A stretch of DNA of 15,498 nucleotides from an uncultured Mucispirillum sp. (GCA_945947845.1 CAMEZN010000006.1:1-15498); one strand, 5' to 3'. Counted from the first letter of the stretch, positions 1-7,582 are shown. Notes: generated from the letters alone by a model not told the origin. Translations and numbers: made by a program.

Positions 1-150
1 TATACCCATACTGTTTTTATGCTGTGATTTCAGCTCCATAATAGTTTTTGCATAGCCTTTATCTAAGTCAAGGATTTTTATGTTCATGGCTTTTGCAAAA
101 GCACTGTGTGTTGAGTGGTATTCTTTAATACGCTGTAATTCTTCTGTCAT
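1..150 (-). CDS. PaaI-family hotdog thioesterase, N-terminal 50 residues (partial)
   Basis: Reading the minus strand from an ATG at 150 gives 50 codons with no stop before the window edge. The start reads MTEELQRIKEYHSTHSAF, followed by a stretch containing AMNIKILDLDKGYAKTIMEL and then HKNSMGI. This matches the opening of PaaI/YdiI-type hotdog-fold acyl-CoA thioesterases: a helix with F-A-K, 'GI-(x)-(I/V)-L-(x)3-G-A' strands, then 'H-x-N-x-x-G-(I/V)', which is normally followed by the HGG active-site turn lying just outside this window. Such enzymes hydrolyse acyl- or aryl-CoA thioesters in the cytoplasm; the substrate cannot be read here. An AAGGTG ribosome-binding site sits 4 nt upstream (155-160 on the plus strand). 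The gene diverges from the hydrolase at 427. The family call rests on the N-terminus only. Confidence 0.72.
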   Translation of the reverse strand, partial: MTEELQRIKEYHSTHSAFAKAMNIKILDLDKGYAKTIMELKSQHKNSMGI

Positions 151-426
151 AATTCACCTTTTATGTTTTGATTATATTAAAATATTAAATTATATTATAT
201 ATACAACAGATTAATTTAATAAAAACAAAAATTCTACATTGTTTTTTAAAAAATAAGGCTGGTAAAGAAAATATTTATTGAAAAATGTTTTTAATAAAGC
301 CAAGAAGTTGATTAAGCTGTGTTTGTGGAATGAGTATATAAAAATATGTTATTTTTTAATAACTTAAAAAAATATTTATACTCTTTGCCGAAAATCCTTG
401 TGTTTTGTTTTAAGTTACAATAATAT
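151..426. other. Divergent AT-rich intergenic region
   Basis: This 276-base spacer lies between two divergently transcribed genes, so it must hold both promoters. It is almost pure A/T. On the minus strand several TATAAT-like hexamers lie between 180 and 205, too many to choose one. On the plus strand a TTGTGT (398-403) and TAATAT (421-426) pair with a 17-base gap would start transcription inside the first codons of the downstream gene. A small perfect hairpin, GTTATT-TTTT-AATAAC, lies at 348-363. I see no RNA gene or ORF. Confidence 0.4.
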
Positions 427-1197
427 ATGAAAATGAATTTTAATGTGATAGCATCAGGCAGTTCAGGTAACTGCTATTGTATAGAGAATAATGGGCATTT
501 TATATTTGTAGATGCAGGAGCAACATTAACATCTATTAGAAAAGGGTTGGAAAATAGAAAGCCGGATAAAGAAAAGGGTGCAAGCCTTTTTATTACTCAT
601 GAGCATACCGACCATATTTCAGGTATTCTGCCATTAATATCTTGTTATAACCCAAAGATATATACATCAAAGGGCACAGCAGGTATTTTAGCAGCAAAAG
701 GGGTGGACCCTGAAATAATATATACGATAGATGCTAATATTACTTATGAGTTTGCAGATTTTACTGTTATGCCATTTAGAACTATGCATGATGCCAGTGA
801 ACCTTTTGGCTTTAAATTTGAATTTGGTAATAAAATACTATCTATTGCTACTGATTTTGGTATAGTTACTGATGAATTATATAAAGCCATAGAAAATACT
901 CAAATATTAACAGTAGAATCCAATTATGAAGATGACTTATTGAAAAAGAACCGCAAATATCCAGAATATTTAAAAAGGCGGATACTTTCAAAAGAAGGCC
1001 ATCTTTCCAATAAAGACGCTTTTTATCTTATAGGCGAACTAAGTAAACAGAGATTAAAACGCTGCTTTTTAGGGCATGTTTCTGAAAATAACAATAATTA
1101 TGATATTTTAGAAAAATATGCAGATGCTTGTTTAAATGTTCATAATATTGAAGCATCAGTTTTAAGACAAAAAACAAGTTCTTTATTTAATATATAA
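427..1197 (+). CDS. Metallo-beta-lactamase-fold hydrolase, YycJ/WalJ-like
   Basis: A 256-residue cytoplasmic protein with the metallo-beta-lactamase fold. It opens with the family's GSSGN segment (residues 11-15) and DAG (29-31), then the metal-binding HxHxDH motif as THEHTDH (57-63). Further probable ligands are H121, D143 in ATDFG and H217 in the LGH segment. The ESN (164-166), RRILS and GHLSN segments are typical of the YycJ/WalJ branch, single-domain nucleases or phosphodiesterases known from Firmicutes and found widely in bacteria; the exact substrate here is unknown. There is no convincing Shine-Dalgarno sequence before the ATG at 427. An in-frame ATG at 433 is an alternative start and would lose only two residues. 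It is followed after 23 bases by a small membrane-protein gene and then nhaB, so it may lead that transcript. Confidence 0.85.
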   Translation: MKMNFNVIASGSSGNCYCIENNGHFIFVDAGATLTSIRKGLENRKPDKEKGASLFITHEHTDHISGILPLISCYNPKIYTSKGTAGILAAKGVDPEIIYTIDANITYEFADFTVMPFRTMHDASEPFGFKFEFGNKILSIATDFGIVTDELYKAIENTQILTVESNYEDDLLKKNRKYPEYLKRRILSKEGHLSNKDAFYLIGELSKQRLKRCFLGHVSENNNNYDILEKYADACLNVHNIEASVLRQKTSSLFNI

Positions 1198-1220
1198 TTT
1201 TTTATAGAAGGAGTAGATAT

Positions 1221-1508
1221 ATGGATAACTCATTTAATGAAAATAAGGCTGATGAAATAATTGAAACTAAGCCTAAATGGCTGCAAACTTTAATAATGAT
1301 TTTTATGGTGGTTAATCCCATAGTAGTATTAGCTGCACATATTTTTATTGCAGCCCCATTTATTGTGGTGGAATATTTTATATTACTTTTATTATATGCT
1401 GTTAATCTGGAAAAAATGACAGATGATGTTAAAAAAACATATCGTTTTTATAATATTGAGTTTTTTATATTAATAATATTTATATACTGGTTTCGCCTAA
1501 TGGTATAA
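1221..1508 (+). CDS. Small membrane protein resembling the NhaB N-terminus
   Basis: A 95-residue protein with a good GGAG ribosome-binding site about 8 bases before the ATG. A polar N-terminus (1-17) is followed by three likely membrane segments (about 21-43, 45-62 and 78-94). I recognise no named family for the whole protein. However, residues 18-58 align without gaps to residues 19-59 of the adjacent NhaB, with the shared pattern P-x-W ... I-x-x-F ... NPI-x-x-L ... A ... E and 12 identities in 41 positions (P18, W20, I25, F28, N32, P33, I34, L37, A44, E51, L56, L58). The C-terminal part does not match. It may be a detached paralogue of the first two NhaB helices, perhaps an accessory subunit or regulator; this is inference. 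It lies 23 bases after the hydrolase gene and 28 before nhaB, probably co-transcribed with both. Confidence 0.75.
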   Translation: MDNSFNENKADEIIETKPKWLQTLIMIFMVVNPIVVLAAHIFIAAPFIVVEYFILLLLYAVNLEKMTDDVKKTYRFYNIEFFILIIFIYWFRLMV

Positions 1509-1536
1509 TATAAGATATTTTTTTGGAGGAAAACAT

Positions 1537-3081
1537 ATGAAAGAAATGGGCTACGGAGCATCATTTGTAAAAAACTTTTTAGGTAATACACCAGCATGGT
1601 ATAAGCTTTCCATACTGGCATTTTTAATTATCAACCCAATACTTTTTTTGTTTGTAAGTAAAACACTTGCAGGCTGGGTATTAATTGCAGAGTTTATATA
1701 CACTCTTGCTCTTGCATTAAAATGTTATCCGCTGCCATCAGGTGGTCTTTTAGCTATTGAAGCACTACTTTTAGGAATGACAAGCCCTTCTACACTTTTA
1801 CATGAGGTGGAAGCAAACTTATCTGTTATACTTTTATTAATGTTTATGGTTGCAGGCATTTATTTTATGAAAGATTTTCTTTTATTTGTATTTTCAAGAC
1901 TGCTTGTAAAAGTAAAATCAAAACTGGCACTTTCTTTAATCTTTTCAATTTTAGGAGCATTTCTTTCTGCCTTTTTAGATGCTTTAACAGTAACAGCAGT
2001 AATAATTGCAGTAGCTTATGGTTTTTATGGTATATATCACAGGTATTCATCAAAATCAGGAGCACAGGGCAGCCTTTCTGATGACAGTAATATTCCAGAA
2101 GAAAGCAGGCAGGATTTGGAGCAGTTTAGAGGTTTTTTAAGAAACCTTATGATGCACGGTGCAGTGGGCACAGCATTAGGTGGTGCTATGACTCAGGTTG
2201 GAGAGCCACAGAATTTAATAATTGCAGCTGCTGCCGGCTGGAATTTTGTTGATTTCTTTATTCATTGTGCTCATGTTTCTATACCTGTATTTATTGCAGG
2301 TCTTTTAACAGTTATATTAGTGGAACTTACTCACTTTTTAGGCTATGGTTATAAGCTGCCTGAAAATGTCCGCAGAATATTAGAAGCAGATGTGGAAGAA
2401 AATGCAGCTAAAATGACAAAAAATACTAAAATGCGCTATATTGTGCAGGCAGTTGTTGGGGTAATATTAATTATTTCTCTTGCACTGCATATTGCAGAAG
2501 TAGGTTTTATAGGTTTAATGGTGATTATCTTATTAACAGCTTTTAATGGTGTAACTGATGAACATCATTTTGGTCATGCTTTTACAGAAGCTTTGCCGTT
2601 TACAGCATTACTTGTTGTATTTTTTGCAATAGTTGGTGTTATACAGGATTTAAAACTTTTTAAACCGATTATAGATATAGTTCTTAATATGCAGGGCAGT
2701 AACCAGCTTGTTGCATTTTTTGCGGCAAACGGTGTGCTTTCAGCTATCAGTGATAATGTGTTTGTGGCAACTGTATATATGAGTGAAGTAAAAACCCACT
2801 TTTTAGGTGCTGGTGCAAGAACAGCAGCTGATATTTCAACAGCTATTGCAGCACTTGATGATGCAACTCGTCAGCAGTATTATGATATAGCAGTAGCAAT
2901 CAATATGGGAACAAATATTCCGTCAGTAGCAACTCCTAACGGACAGGCTGCATTTTTATTTTTATTAACATCATCTCTTGCACCTTTAATAAGGCTTTCA
3001 TATTTTGAAATGATGAAGTTAGCAGCTCCTTATGCAGTAATAATGACAGCAACAGGTTTAGCAGCAACAGCATTTTTATAA
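1537..3081 (+). CDS. nhaB: Na+/H+ antiporter NhaB
   Basis: A 514-residue polytopic inner-membrane protein, the usual length for NhaB (about 510-530). It matches the E. coli protein over its whole length as I recall it: the N-terminal WYKL ... NPI segment, ALKCYPL (60-66), [14 protein letters not shown] (99-112), SAFLDALTV (144-152, with the membrane aspartate D148), [15 protein letters not shown] and [43 protein letters not shown], and the C-terminal [18 protein letters not shown]. NhaB exchanges cytoplasmic Na+ for external protons, aiding sodium and pH balance. A strong GGAGG ribosome-binding site precedes the ATG. The gene ends 8 bases before a strong intrinsic terminator. All 12 glutamines use CAG, in sharp contrast to the Zorya cassette downstream. 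Confidence 0.97.
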   Translation: MKEMGYGASFVKNFLGNTPAWYKLSILAFLIINPILFLFVSKTLAGWVLIAEFIYTLALALKCYPLPSGGLLAIEALLLGMTSPSTLLHEVEANLSVILLLMFMVAGIYFMKDFLLFVFSRLLVKVKSKLALSLIFSILGAFLSAFLDALTVTAVIIAVAYGFYGIYHRYSSKSGAQGSLSDDSNIPEESRQDLEQFRGFLRNLMMHGAVGTALGGAMTQVGEPQNLIIAAAAGWNFVDFFIHCAHVSIPVFIAGLLTVILVELTHFLGYGYKLPENVRRILEADVEENAAKMTKNTKMRYIVQAVVGVILIISLALHIAEVGFIGLMVIILLTAFNGVTDEHHFGHAFTEALPFTALLVVFFAIVGVIQDLKLFKPIIDIVLNMQGSNQLVAFFAANGVLSAISDNVFVATVYMSEVKTHFLGAGARTAADISTAIAALDDATRQQYYDIAVAINMGTNIPSVATPNGQAAFLFLLTSSLAPLIRLSYFEMMKLAAPYAVIMTATGLAATAFL

Positions 3082-3088
3082 AATATAT

Positions 3089-3120
3089 AAACTGCCCCTT
3101 TAATATCGGGGCAGTTTTTA
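3089..3120 (+). terminator. Rho-independent terminator after nhaB
   Basis: A perfect 10-bp stem (3089-3098 pairs with 3108-3117; core ACTGCCCC/GGGGCAGT) with a 9-base loop is followed by a short T run. It ends the hydrolase/small protein/nhaB transcript. Its T run runs directly into the GGAG ribosome-binding site (3121-3124) of the next gene. Confidence 0.85.
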
Positions 3121-3129
3121 GGAGTATCA

Positions 3130-3882
3130 ATGGTATTTGGCAGATATAAAAAACCAGAGAATATTAGAAATAAATCAAAAAATGATAATCAAAGCCAAAA
3201 TAAAGCTCAAAATGTTTCTACTAAAAAACTTACTCCCCTTTCATTTAAGTATTCAAAAGATATTGATGACCATTTAAACTATATTTTCCCGGGGCGGAAA
3301 ACTGGGCTGCATATTGACCCAAGTGGAGCAAAATATCAGATAGATATAAATATTATGTATCCCTCAGATGATGAAGATTATTATGTTATCTATACATCAG
3401 GCATGAGCAGTGAAGATATGCTTTTACCAGAAGGGGTTGAAAAAGAATACCCAGAATTTAAACGGGCGGAGCTTTTTATGCTGCTTCCAAAGAACTGGGA
3501 TATAGATAATATGGTATCGCCTATCCCAAAACATGAAACATACTGGCCTATGCAGCTTTTACGAATGATGGCAAGGTATCACTACGAATTTTTTACATGG
3601 ATTGGACCGGGCTATACAATAGAGTATGAATCCTTTGCAAATAATACAAAATTAAGTGCTGCTATGGTGCTTTCTCTTGGTGATGAAATATCTGTTATAA
3701 AAACTAAAAGTAATCAGTTAATATCATTATATTTAGTGCTGCCACTATATAAAGAAGAAGTAAAATATAAAATGCAGCATGGCTATGATGCTTTTGTTGA
3801 CAGGTTTGCAGAATTTTTCCCAGCAAATAACGGAGCTGAATGGATTGTAGATATTAATAGAAAAAATATAGGGTTTGAATAA
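3130..3882 (+). CDS. Suppressor-of-fused (SUFU) domain protein
   Basis: A 250-residue cytoplasmic protein with no signal peptide or membrane segment. Residues 1-35 are a low-complexity N/K/Q-rich leader; the SUFU domain occupies roughly 40-245. Landmarks are IYTSGMSSEDMLLPEG (87-102), RAELFMLLP (112-120) with a following W, YWPMQLLRMMARY (138-150), F-F-T-W-I-G-P-G-Y-T-I (154-164) and LYLVLPLYKEE (200-210), all standard in bacterial SUFU proteins. In bacteria these are described mainly as immunity proteins of polymorphic toxin systems, but many stand alone, and no toxin gene is visible here. GGAG lies 5 bases before the ATG and directly follows the nhaB terminator, so expression depends on readthrough or on a promoter inside nhaB. 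It is the last host-like gene before the Zorya cassette. Confidence 0.82.
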   Translation: MVFGRYKKPENIRNKSKNDNQSQNKAQNVSTKKLTPLSFKYSKDIDDHLNYIFPGRKTGLHIDPSGAKYQIDINIMYPSDDEDYYVIYTSGMSSEDMLLPEGVEKEYPEFKRAELFMLLPKNWDIDNMVSPIPKHETYWPMQLLRMMARYHYEFFTWIGPGYTIEYESFANNTKLSAAMVLSLGDEISVIKTKSNQLISLYLVLPLYKEEVKYKMQHGYDAFVDRFAEFFPANNGAEWIVDINRKNIGFE

Positions 3883-3908
3883 TATAAAACTAATTGTTTT
3901 ATTATTGT

Positions 3909-3925
3909 TTGATTGGAGCTTTTAG
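3909..3925 (+). repeat. Left arm of an imperfect inverted repeat flanking the Zorya cassette
   Basis: TTGATT (3909-3914), two bases, then AGCTTTTAG (3917-3925). The reverse complement of 7469-7487 reads TTGATT, four bases, AGCTTTTAG. The pair brackets zorA, zorB and zorE with their promoter. All 15 aligned bases are identical, with a 2-base difference in the spacer. No transposase is present, and chance matches are possible in such AT-rich DNA. Confidence 0.3.
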
Positions 3926-4028
3926 TATATACTTCAACTCTTTCTACTCAATTTGTTTTATCTTTTTTATTTAATAAGATTATTTTTTGTCATTTTAACA
4001 ACTAGTTTGAAATAAATAAAATAAATTA

Positions 4029-4057
4029 TTGATTTTAATTTATTATATGTTTATAGT
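4029..4057 (+). promoter_or_regulatory. Candidate sigma-70-type promoter for the Zorya operon
   Basis: TTGATT (4029-4034), a 17-base spacer and TATAGT (4052-4057) lie about 40 bases upstream of the zorA start. The spacing is ideal and each hexamer has at least 4 matches to consensus. The surrounding sequence is very AT-rich, which lowers the weight of the match. Confidence 0.42.
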
Positions 4058-4094
4058 TTAGTATTAATTTATATATTATTCTGTTGGAGAATTT

Positions 4095-5579
4095 ATGGTA
4101 AGTTTTCTTGAAGATATTTTGACATATTTTATGCCAAATACTGTCAATAATAGTTTTGTTTATCTCATGCTTGGTATAGCTCTATTAGGTGTATACTTAA
4201 AATTTAAAAAAAGTGAACAATATAATAATATTATAAACTATATACCAAGCCTTTTAACATCACTTGGTATTTTTGGTACATTTGTTGGAATATCTATTGG
4301 TCTTGTTAATTTTGACCCTGCTAATATAGATAATAGTATATCAGAATTATTAGAAGGTATGAAAACAGCTTTTTATTCAAGTTTAGTTGGTATTTTCCTT
4401 TCTATTTGTTTTAAAATATTTCTATCTATTGTAAACTCTAATGTGATAGATACAGATGATAGTGAACAGATATTTAAGCTTATTGAGCGTCAGACAGTAT
4501 CAATAGAAAATATTACAAAGATATTAGGTGGTGATAGTGATACATCAGTATTAACCCAAATAAAGTTATTTAAATCTGATATTAATGACTATATTAATTA
4601 TACAAAAAATTTTGATGATAAGTTTGCACTCACATTATGGGATAAAATGGAACATTTTGCTGATATATTATCAAAATCAGCAACTGAAACAATTATTGAA
4701 GCTTTAAAGAATGTTATACAAGATTTTAATCAAAATCTTACAGAACAGTTTGGAGATAATTTTAAACAATTAAATGAAGCTGTATTTAAATTAGTTGAGT
4801 GGCAGGAACAGTATAAAGAACAAATAGAATTGTGGCAAAAAAATTATGATGACCATAAAATCAGAATAGACACTCTTATACAACAGCAGCAAGAATATAC
4901 AAATTTATTAATTGCAACTTCTCAAATGATAGAAAAAGCTAGGGCATCATTAGATGATATAGCAGAAACTACTAATTCTATATCATTTAATATGAAAGAT
5001 TTAGTTGAAATCATGAATGTGCATGAAAAACAATTAAACGATTTAGATATGCATATTAAAGCATTTGAAGAAGTAAAAGAAAAGGCAAGTAAGGCTTTTC
5101 CAGAAATAAAAGAAAATGTTAATGAAATAATAAATAATATAAAGAACTCCGTAGATACTACCACAATTCATTATAATAATTTAGTGTTAGAAACCCAAAA
5201 AATTCAAGAAACAGTTTCAAATATAATAGCAAATTTTATAAAGGAAGAAAGCGAACAGATTACAACAATGTTTACAACCTTGGATAAAAAAATCCAAGAA
5301 AATATTGTTAATATCAACAAAATAATAGAAAATAACTTGAATGATATGCTTATAAGTCAAAATAAAGGTATAGATGTATTATTTAGTAAAATAGATACTG
5401 CATTACAAGAACAAGTTTCAAAAACAACAAGTAATATCGATAAACAGGTTAAAATTATTGATGAATCAATGGAACAAGAATTAAAACGAGGACTTGAAGC
5501 AATAGGTAAAGCATTAGCACAAATTTCTGCAAAAGTTGTTGAAGAATATAACAAAATGTATGAAGCTAATAATAATTAG
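4095..5579 (+). CDS. zorA: ZorA: MotA-like stator protein of a Zorya defence system
   Basis: A 494-residue inner-membrane protein. Three membrane segments can be seen at about 21-36, 50-71 and 90-113. The second contains the MotA/ExbB-superfamily pattern SLGIFGTFVGISIGL (56-70) and the third GMKTAFYSSLVGIFLS (88-103); both are characteristic of ZorA. Residues from about 120 to the end form a long, charged, largely helical tail with many heptad-like stretches, the cytoplasmic tail that sets ZorA apart from flagellar MotA. In Zorya, a ZorA pentamer surrounds a ZorB dimer to form a proton-driven motor thought to signal phage entry to a cytoplasmic nuclease. GGAG (4086-4089) precedes the ATG by 5 bases. 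The stop is 7 bases before zorB. Glutamine is 19 CAA to 9 CAG. No flagellar or TonB genes are nearby, which argues against MotA or ExbB. Confidence 0.87.
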   Translation: MVSFLEDILTYFMPNTVNNSFVYLMLGIALLGVYLKFKKSEQYNNIINYIPSLLTSLGIFGTFVGISIGLVNFDPANIDNSISELLEGMKTAFYSSLVGIFLSICFKIFLSIVNSNVIDTDDSEQIFKLIERQTVSIENITKILGGDSDTSVLTQIKLFKSDINDYINYTKNFDDKFALTLWDKMEHFADILSKSATETIIEALKNVIQDFNQNLTEQFGDNFKQLNEAVFKLVEWQEQYKEQIELWQKNYDDHKIRIDTLIQQQQEYTNLLIATSQMIEKARASLDDIAETTNSISFNMKDLVEIMNVHEKQLNDLDMHIKAFEEVKEKASKAFPEIKENVNEIINNIKNSVDTTTIHYNNLVLETQKIQETVSNIIANFIKEESEQITTMFTTLDKKIQENIVNINKIIENNLNDMLISQNKGIDVLFSKIDTALQEQVSKTTSNIDKQVKIIDESMEQELKRGLEAIGKALAQISAKVVEEYNKMYEANNN

Positions 5580-5586
5580 GTAAGCA

Positions 5587-6315
5587 ATGAAAAGTTTATT
5601 TAATCTAAAAAAATCAAATCAAGATGGTGGATATTGGCTAACTATTTCAGATTTAATGTCTGGATTAATGATTGTTTTTTTATTTATTTCAATATCATTT
5701 ATGAGATATACCCAGATAGAAAAAGATAAGGTAGCGATTGAAAGAGATAAAATTAAAAATATTGCTGTTGCATATCAAGAAAATCAAGTAGAAATATACA
5801 ATGCTTTAAATGAAGAATTTATAAATGACTTACCAAAATGGAATGCATCGATTGATAAACATACACTATCATTTCAATTTAATGCACCAGAAGTTCTATT
5901 TGATGTTGGACAAAGTAATATGAATAAAATATTCAAAAATATCTTGGAAGATTTTATACCTAGATATTTGGAAATACTTTCAAATTATAAAAGTAGTATA
6001 GATGAAATAAGAATTGAGGGTCATACTTCTTCTGAATGGCGATATAAAACATCAGAAGATAAAGCATATTTTTATAATATGCAACTATCACAAGAAAGAA
6101 CTAGAAGTGTATTAGAATATGCATATCATATTAAAAATATAAATGATGAACAAAGACAATGGATTAAATAAAAATTTGCAGCAGTTGGATTTTCATCATC
6201 TAAAATTATCAAAGATATAAGAGGTAATGAAGATAAAAAACGTTCTAGGAGAGTAACATTTAGAGTTATAACAAATGCAGATATACAAATTAAAAAAATT
6301 ATCGAGAGCATGTAA
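5587..6315 (+). pseudogene. zorB: ZorB: MotB/OmpA-like Zorya protein interrupted by an in-frame TAA
   Basis: The reading frame runs from ATG 5587 to TAA 6313-6315 (242 sense codons) but contains one internal TAA at 6169-6171, so 194 residues are translated. The N-terminus has one membrane helix (about 20-38) with the MotB-type aspartate D22 in ISDLMSGLMIVFLF. The periplasmic part has APEVLFDVGQS (100-110), EGHTSSE (144-150) and the OmpA-type N-x-x-L-S-x-x-R (164-171), ending at QWIK. In the same frame after the stop come KFAAVGFSSSKII and KKRSRRVTFRV, the expected closing strands of the OmpA domain, including the arginine-rich segment that helps bind diaminopimelate. The lost 47 residues should cripple peptidoglycan anchoring. 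No ATG, GTG or TTG codon lies between the stop and the missing domain part, so a separate restart is unlikely. An AGG 6 bases upstream is a weak ribosome-binding site. Confidence 0.86.
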
Positions 6316-6317
6316 TT

Positions 6318-7457
6318 ATGAAATTAAATTTTGATTTATCTGCATTAAAGCAAATTGTTAAATCAATTGGAGCAGATAAAATAAATATAGACTTTTTGAT
6401 TGATTTTAACTTAGCACCAATAGATGATATAGATATAGAATTAGAAGCTGGTAAAGAAATATTTGTAAATCAAATACAAGATGTAAATGGACTTTTGTCG
6501 CATGCTGGAAGACAAGTTATATTATATATTAAAGACCATACATTTGAAAATAACCCTACACTTTCAAGTTTACAAAAAGATGGAAGTAAGGGTAGAAAAT
6601 TTCACATAACAGATTGTAAAACATTAAAAAATATGAGAACTAATCAAAGATTTGACAGATATGTTGTTACAACTAATACAACAGGATTTTTTAAAATATC
6701 AGCTAGAAATAGTTATGGAATGATAGAAGAAGGAGATGTCAAATTAGATGTTTGTCAAAACTGTTTAGAACAATTAAATTATAACGATTACAAATTTTTA
6801 AGTCAAGATAATAGAAAAAATGAAGTAAAAACTTTTAATATACTTAATTTTTTTGAGCAATATAGCTCATTTATTAGGTATTTACCTTCAGGAATAGCAA
6901 AAGTTAAAGATGTAACATATACAGATGATTGGGAAGAAATTTCTAGTGAATACAGAGCTAGTGTTCATTATAAATGTGAAGAATGTGGAGTAGATTTAAG
7001 TAATAATAGTCAAACAAGGAAGTTATTACATGTTCATCATATCAATGGAGTTAAAGGTGATAATAGATATGATAATTTAAAGGCTTTATGCTTTGACTGT
7101 CATAAAAAACAACCAAATCATAGTCATATGCTTTGTAAAAAAGATTATATTATTAAGATAAATGAATTACGACTAAAACAAGGAATAATTTCTGATATAA
7201 TATCATGGAATGATGTTTATAAATACAGTGATACAGCTTTATATGGTGTAATTAGAATGTTAGAGCATGAAAAAATTCAAATCCCAAGATTACATCAATA
7301 TATAGATAATAATAAAGTTGAATTATTATGGGTAAGATATAGAATAGGTATATCCCTTGAGCCAAAAACTATCAAAATTAATGATTATGTAATCTATTCA
7401 CATAAAGATATAATTGAAAATTATAATAAGTTTATAACTCATTTTAAAAATTGGTAG
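6318..7457 (+). CDS. zorE: ZorE: HNH endonuclease of a type II Zorya system
   Basis: A 379-residue soluble protein whose ATG lies 2 bases after the end of the zorB frame. The HNH core is at 218-265: C220-E-E-C223, then H-V-H-H-I-N-G (238-244, catalytic H240/H241), Y-D-N-L (251-254, N253) and C258-F-D-C261-H262, giving a two-CxxC zinc ribbon with the H-N-H triad complete. The N-terminal half has CKTLKNMR (100-107), RYVVTTNTTG (114-123) and C146-Q-N-C149-L; C100, C146 and C149 may form a second zinc site. The C-terminal region (about 290-379) has no motif I know. Type II Zorya pairs ZorA/ZorB with a single HNH protein, ZorE, which cuts or nicks phage DNA; the order here fits. All 15 glutamines use CAA. 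The zorB stop lies about 147 bases upstream and may reduce coupled translation. Confidence 0.85.
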   Translation: MKLNFDLSALKQIVKSIGADKINIDFLIDFNLAPIDDIDIELEAGKEIFVNQIQDVNGLLSHAGRQVILYIKDHTFENNPTLSSLQKDGSKGRKFHITDCKTLKNMRTNQRFDRYVVTTNTTGFFKISARNSYGMIEEGDVKLDVCQNCLEQLNYNDYKFLSQDNRKNEVKTFNILNFFEQYSSFIRYLPSGIAKVKDVTYTDDWEEISSEYRASVHYKCEECGVDLSNNSQTRKLLHVHHINGVKGDNRYDNLKALCFDCHKKQPNHSHMLCKKDYIIKINELRLKQGIISDIISWNDVYKYSDTALYGVIRMLEHEKIQIPRLHQYIDNNKVELLWVRYRIGISLEPKTIKINDYVIYSHKDIIENYNKFITHFKNW

Positions 7458-7468
7458 TTTATTATTTT

Positions 7469-7487
7469 CTAAAAGCTATTTAATCAA
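7469..7487 (-). repeat. Right arm of the imperfect inverted repeat flanking the Zorya cassette
   Basis: CTAAAAGCT (7469-7477), four bases, AATCAA (7482-7487) is the inverted counterpart of 3909-3925. It lies 11 bases after the zorE stop and upstream of the tgt promoter. Confidence 0.3.
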
Positions 7488-7553
7488 TAATTATAAAGTA
7501 TAAATTCAATATTTTTCAAAAAATATGCAAAAATGATGATTTTTCTCTTTATA

Positions 7554-7582
7554 TTTTCATAAAAATTATTTATAAGTATAAT
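7554..7582 (+). promoter_or_regulatory. Promoter of the tgt-yajC-secDF operon
   Basis: TTTTCA (7554-7559), a 17-base spacer and a perfect TATAAT (7577-7582) lie upstream of tgt. Transcription would begin near 7589, leaving a leader of about 26 bases that contains the GGAG at 7598-7601. Its position shows that tgt need not depend on the Zorya transcript. Confidence 0.6.

Noticed and set aside
3878..3906. Hairpin after the SUFU gene (AATAATATAAAAC with GTTTTATTATT) as a terminator
   Set aside because: The stem is all A/T apart from one pair, has a bulge and is not followed by a T run; pairing of this strength is common in this sequence.
4095..6171. Flagellar stator MotA/MotB or ExbB/TolR pair
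   Set aside because: The MotA-like protein has only three membrane segments near its N-terminus and a tail of nearly 380 residues, the next gene is an HNH nuclease, and no flagellar or TonB genes are near.
6160..6180. Programmed stop-codon readthrough or frameshift in zorB
   Set aside because: TAA is the least leaky stop, the following bases show no known readthrough or slippage signal, and both halves are in the same frame. A nonsense mutation or a sequence error is simpler.
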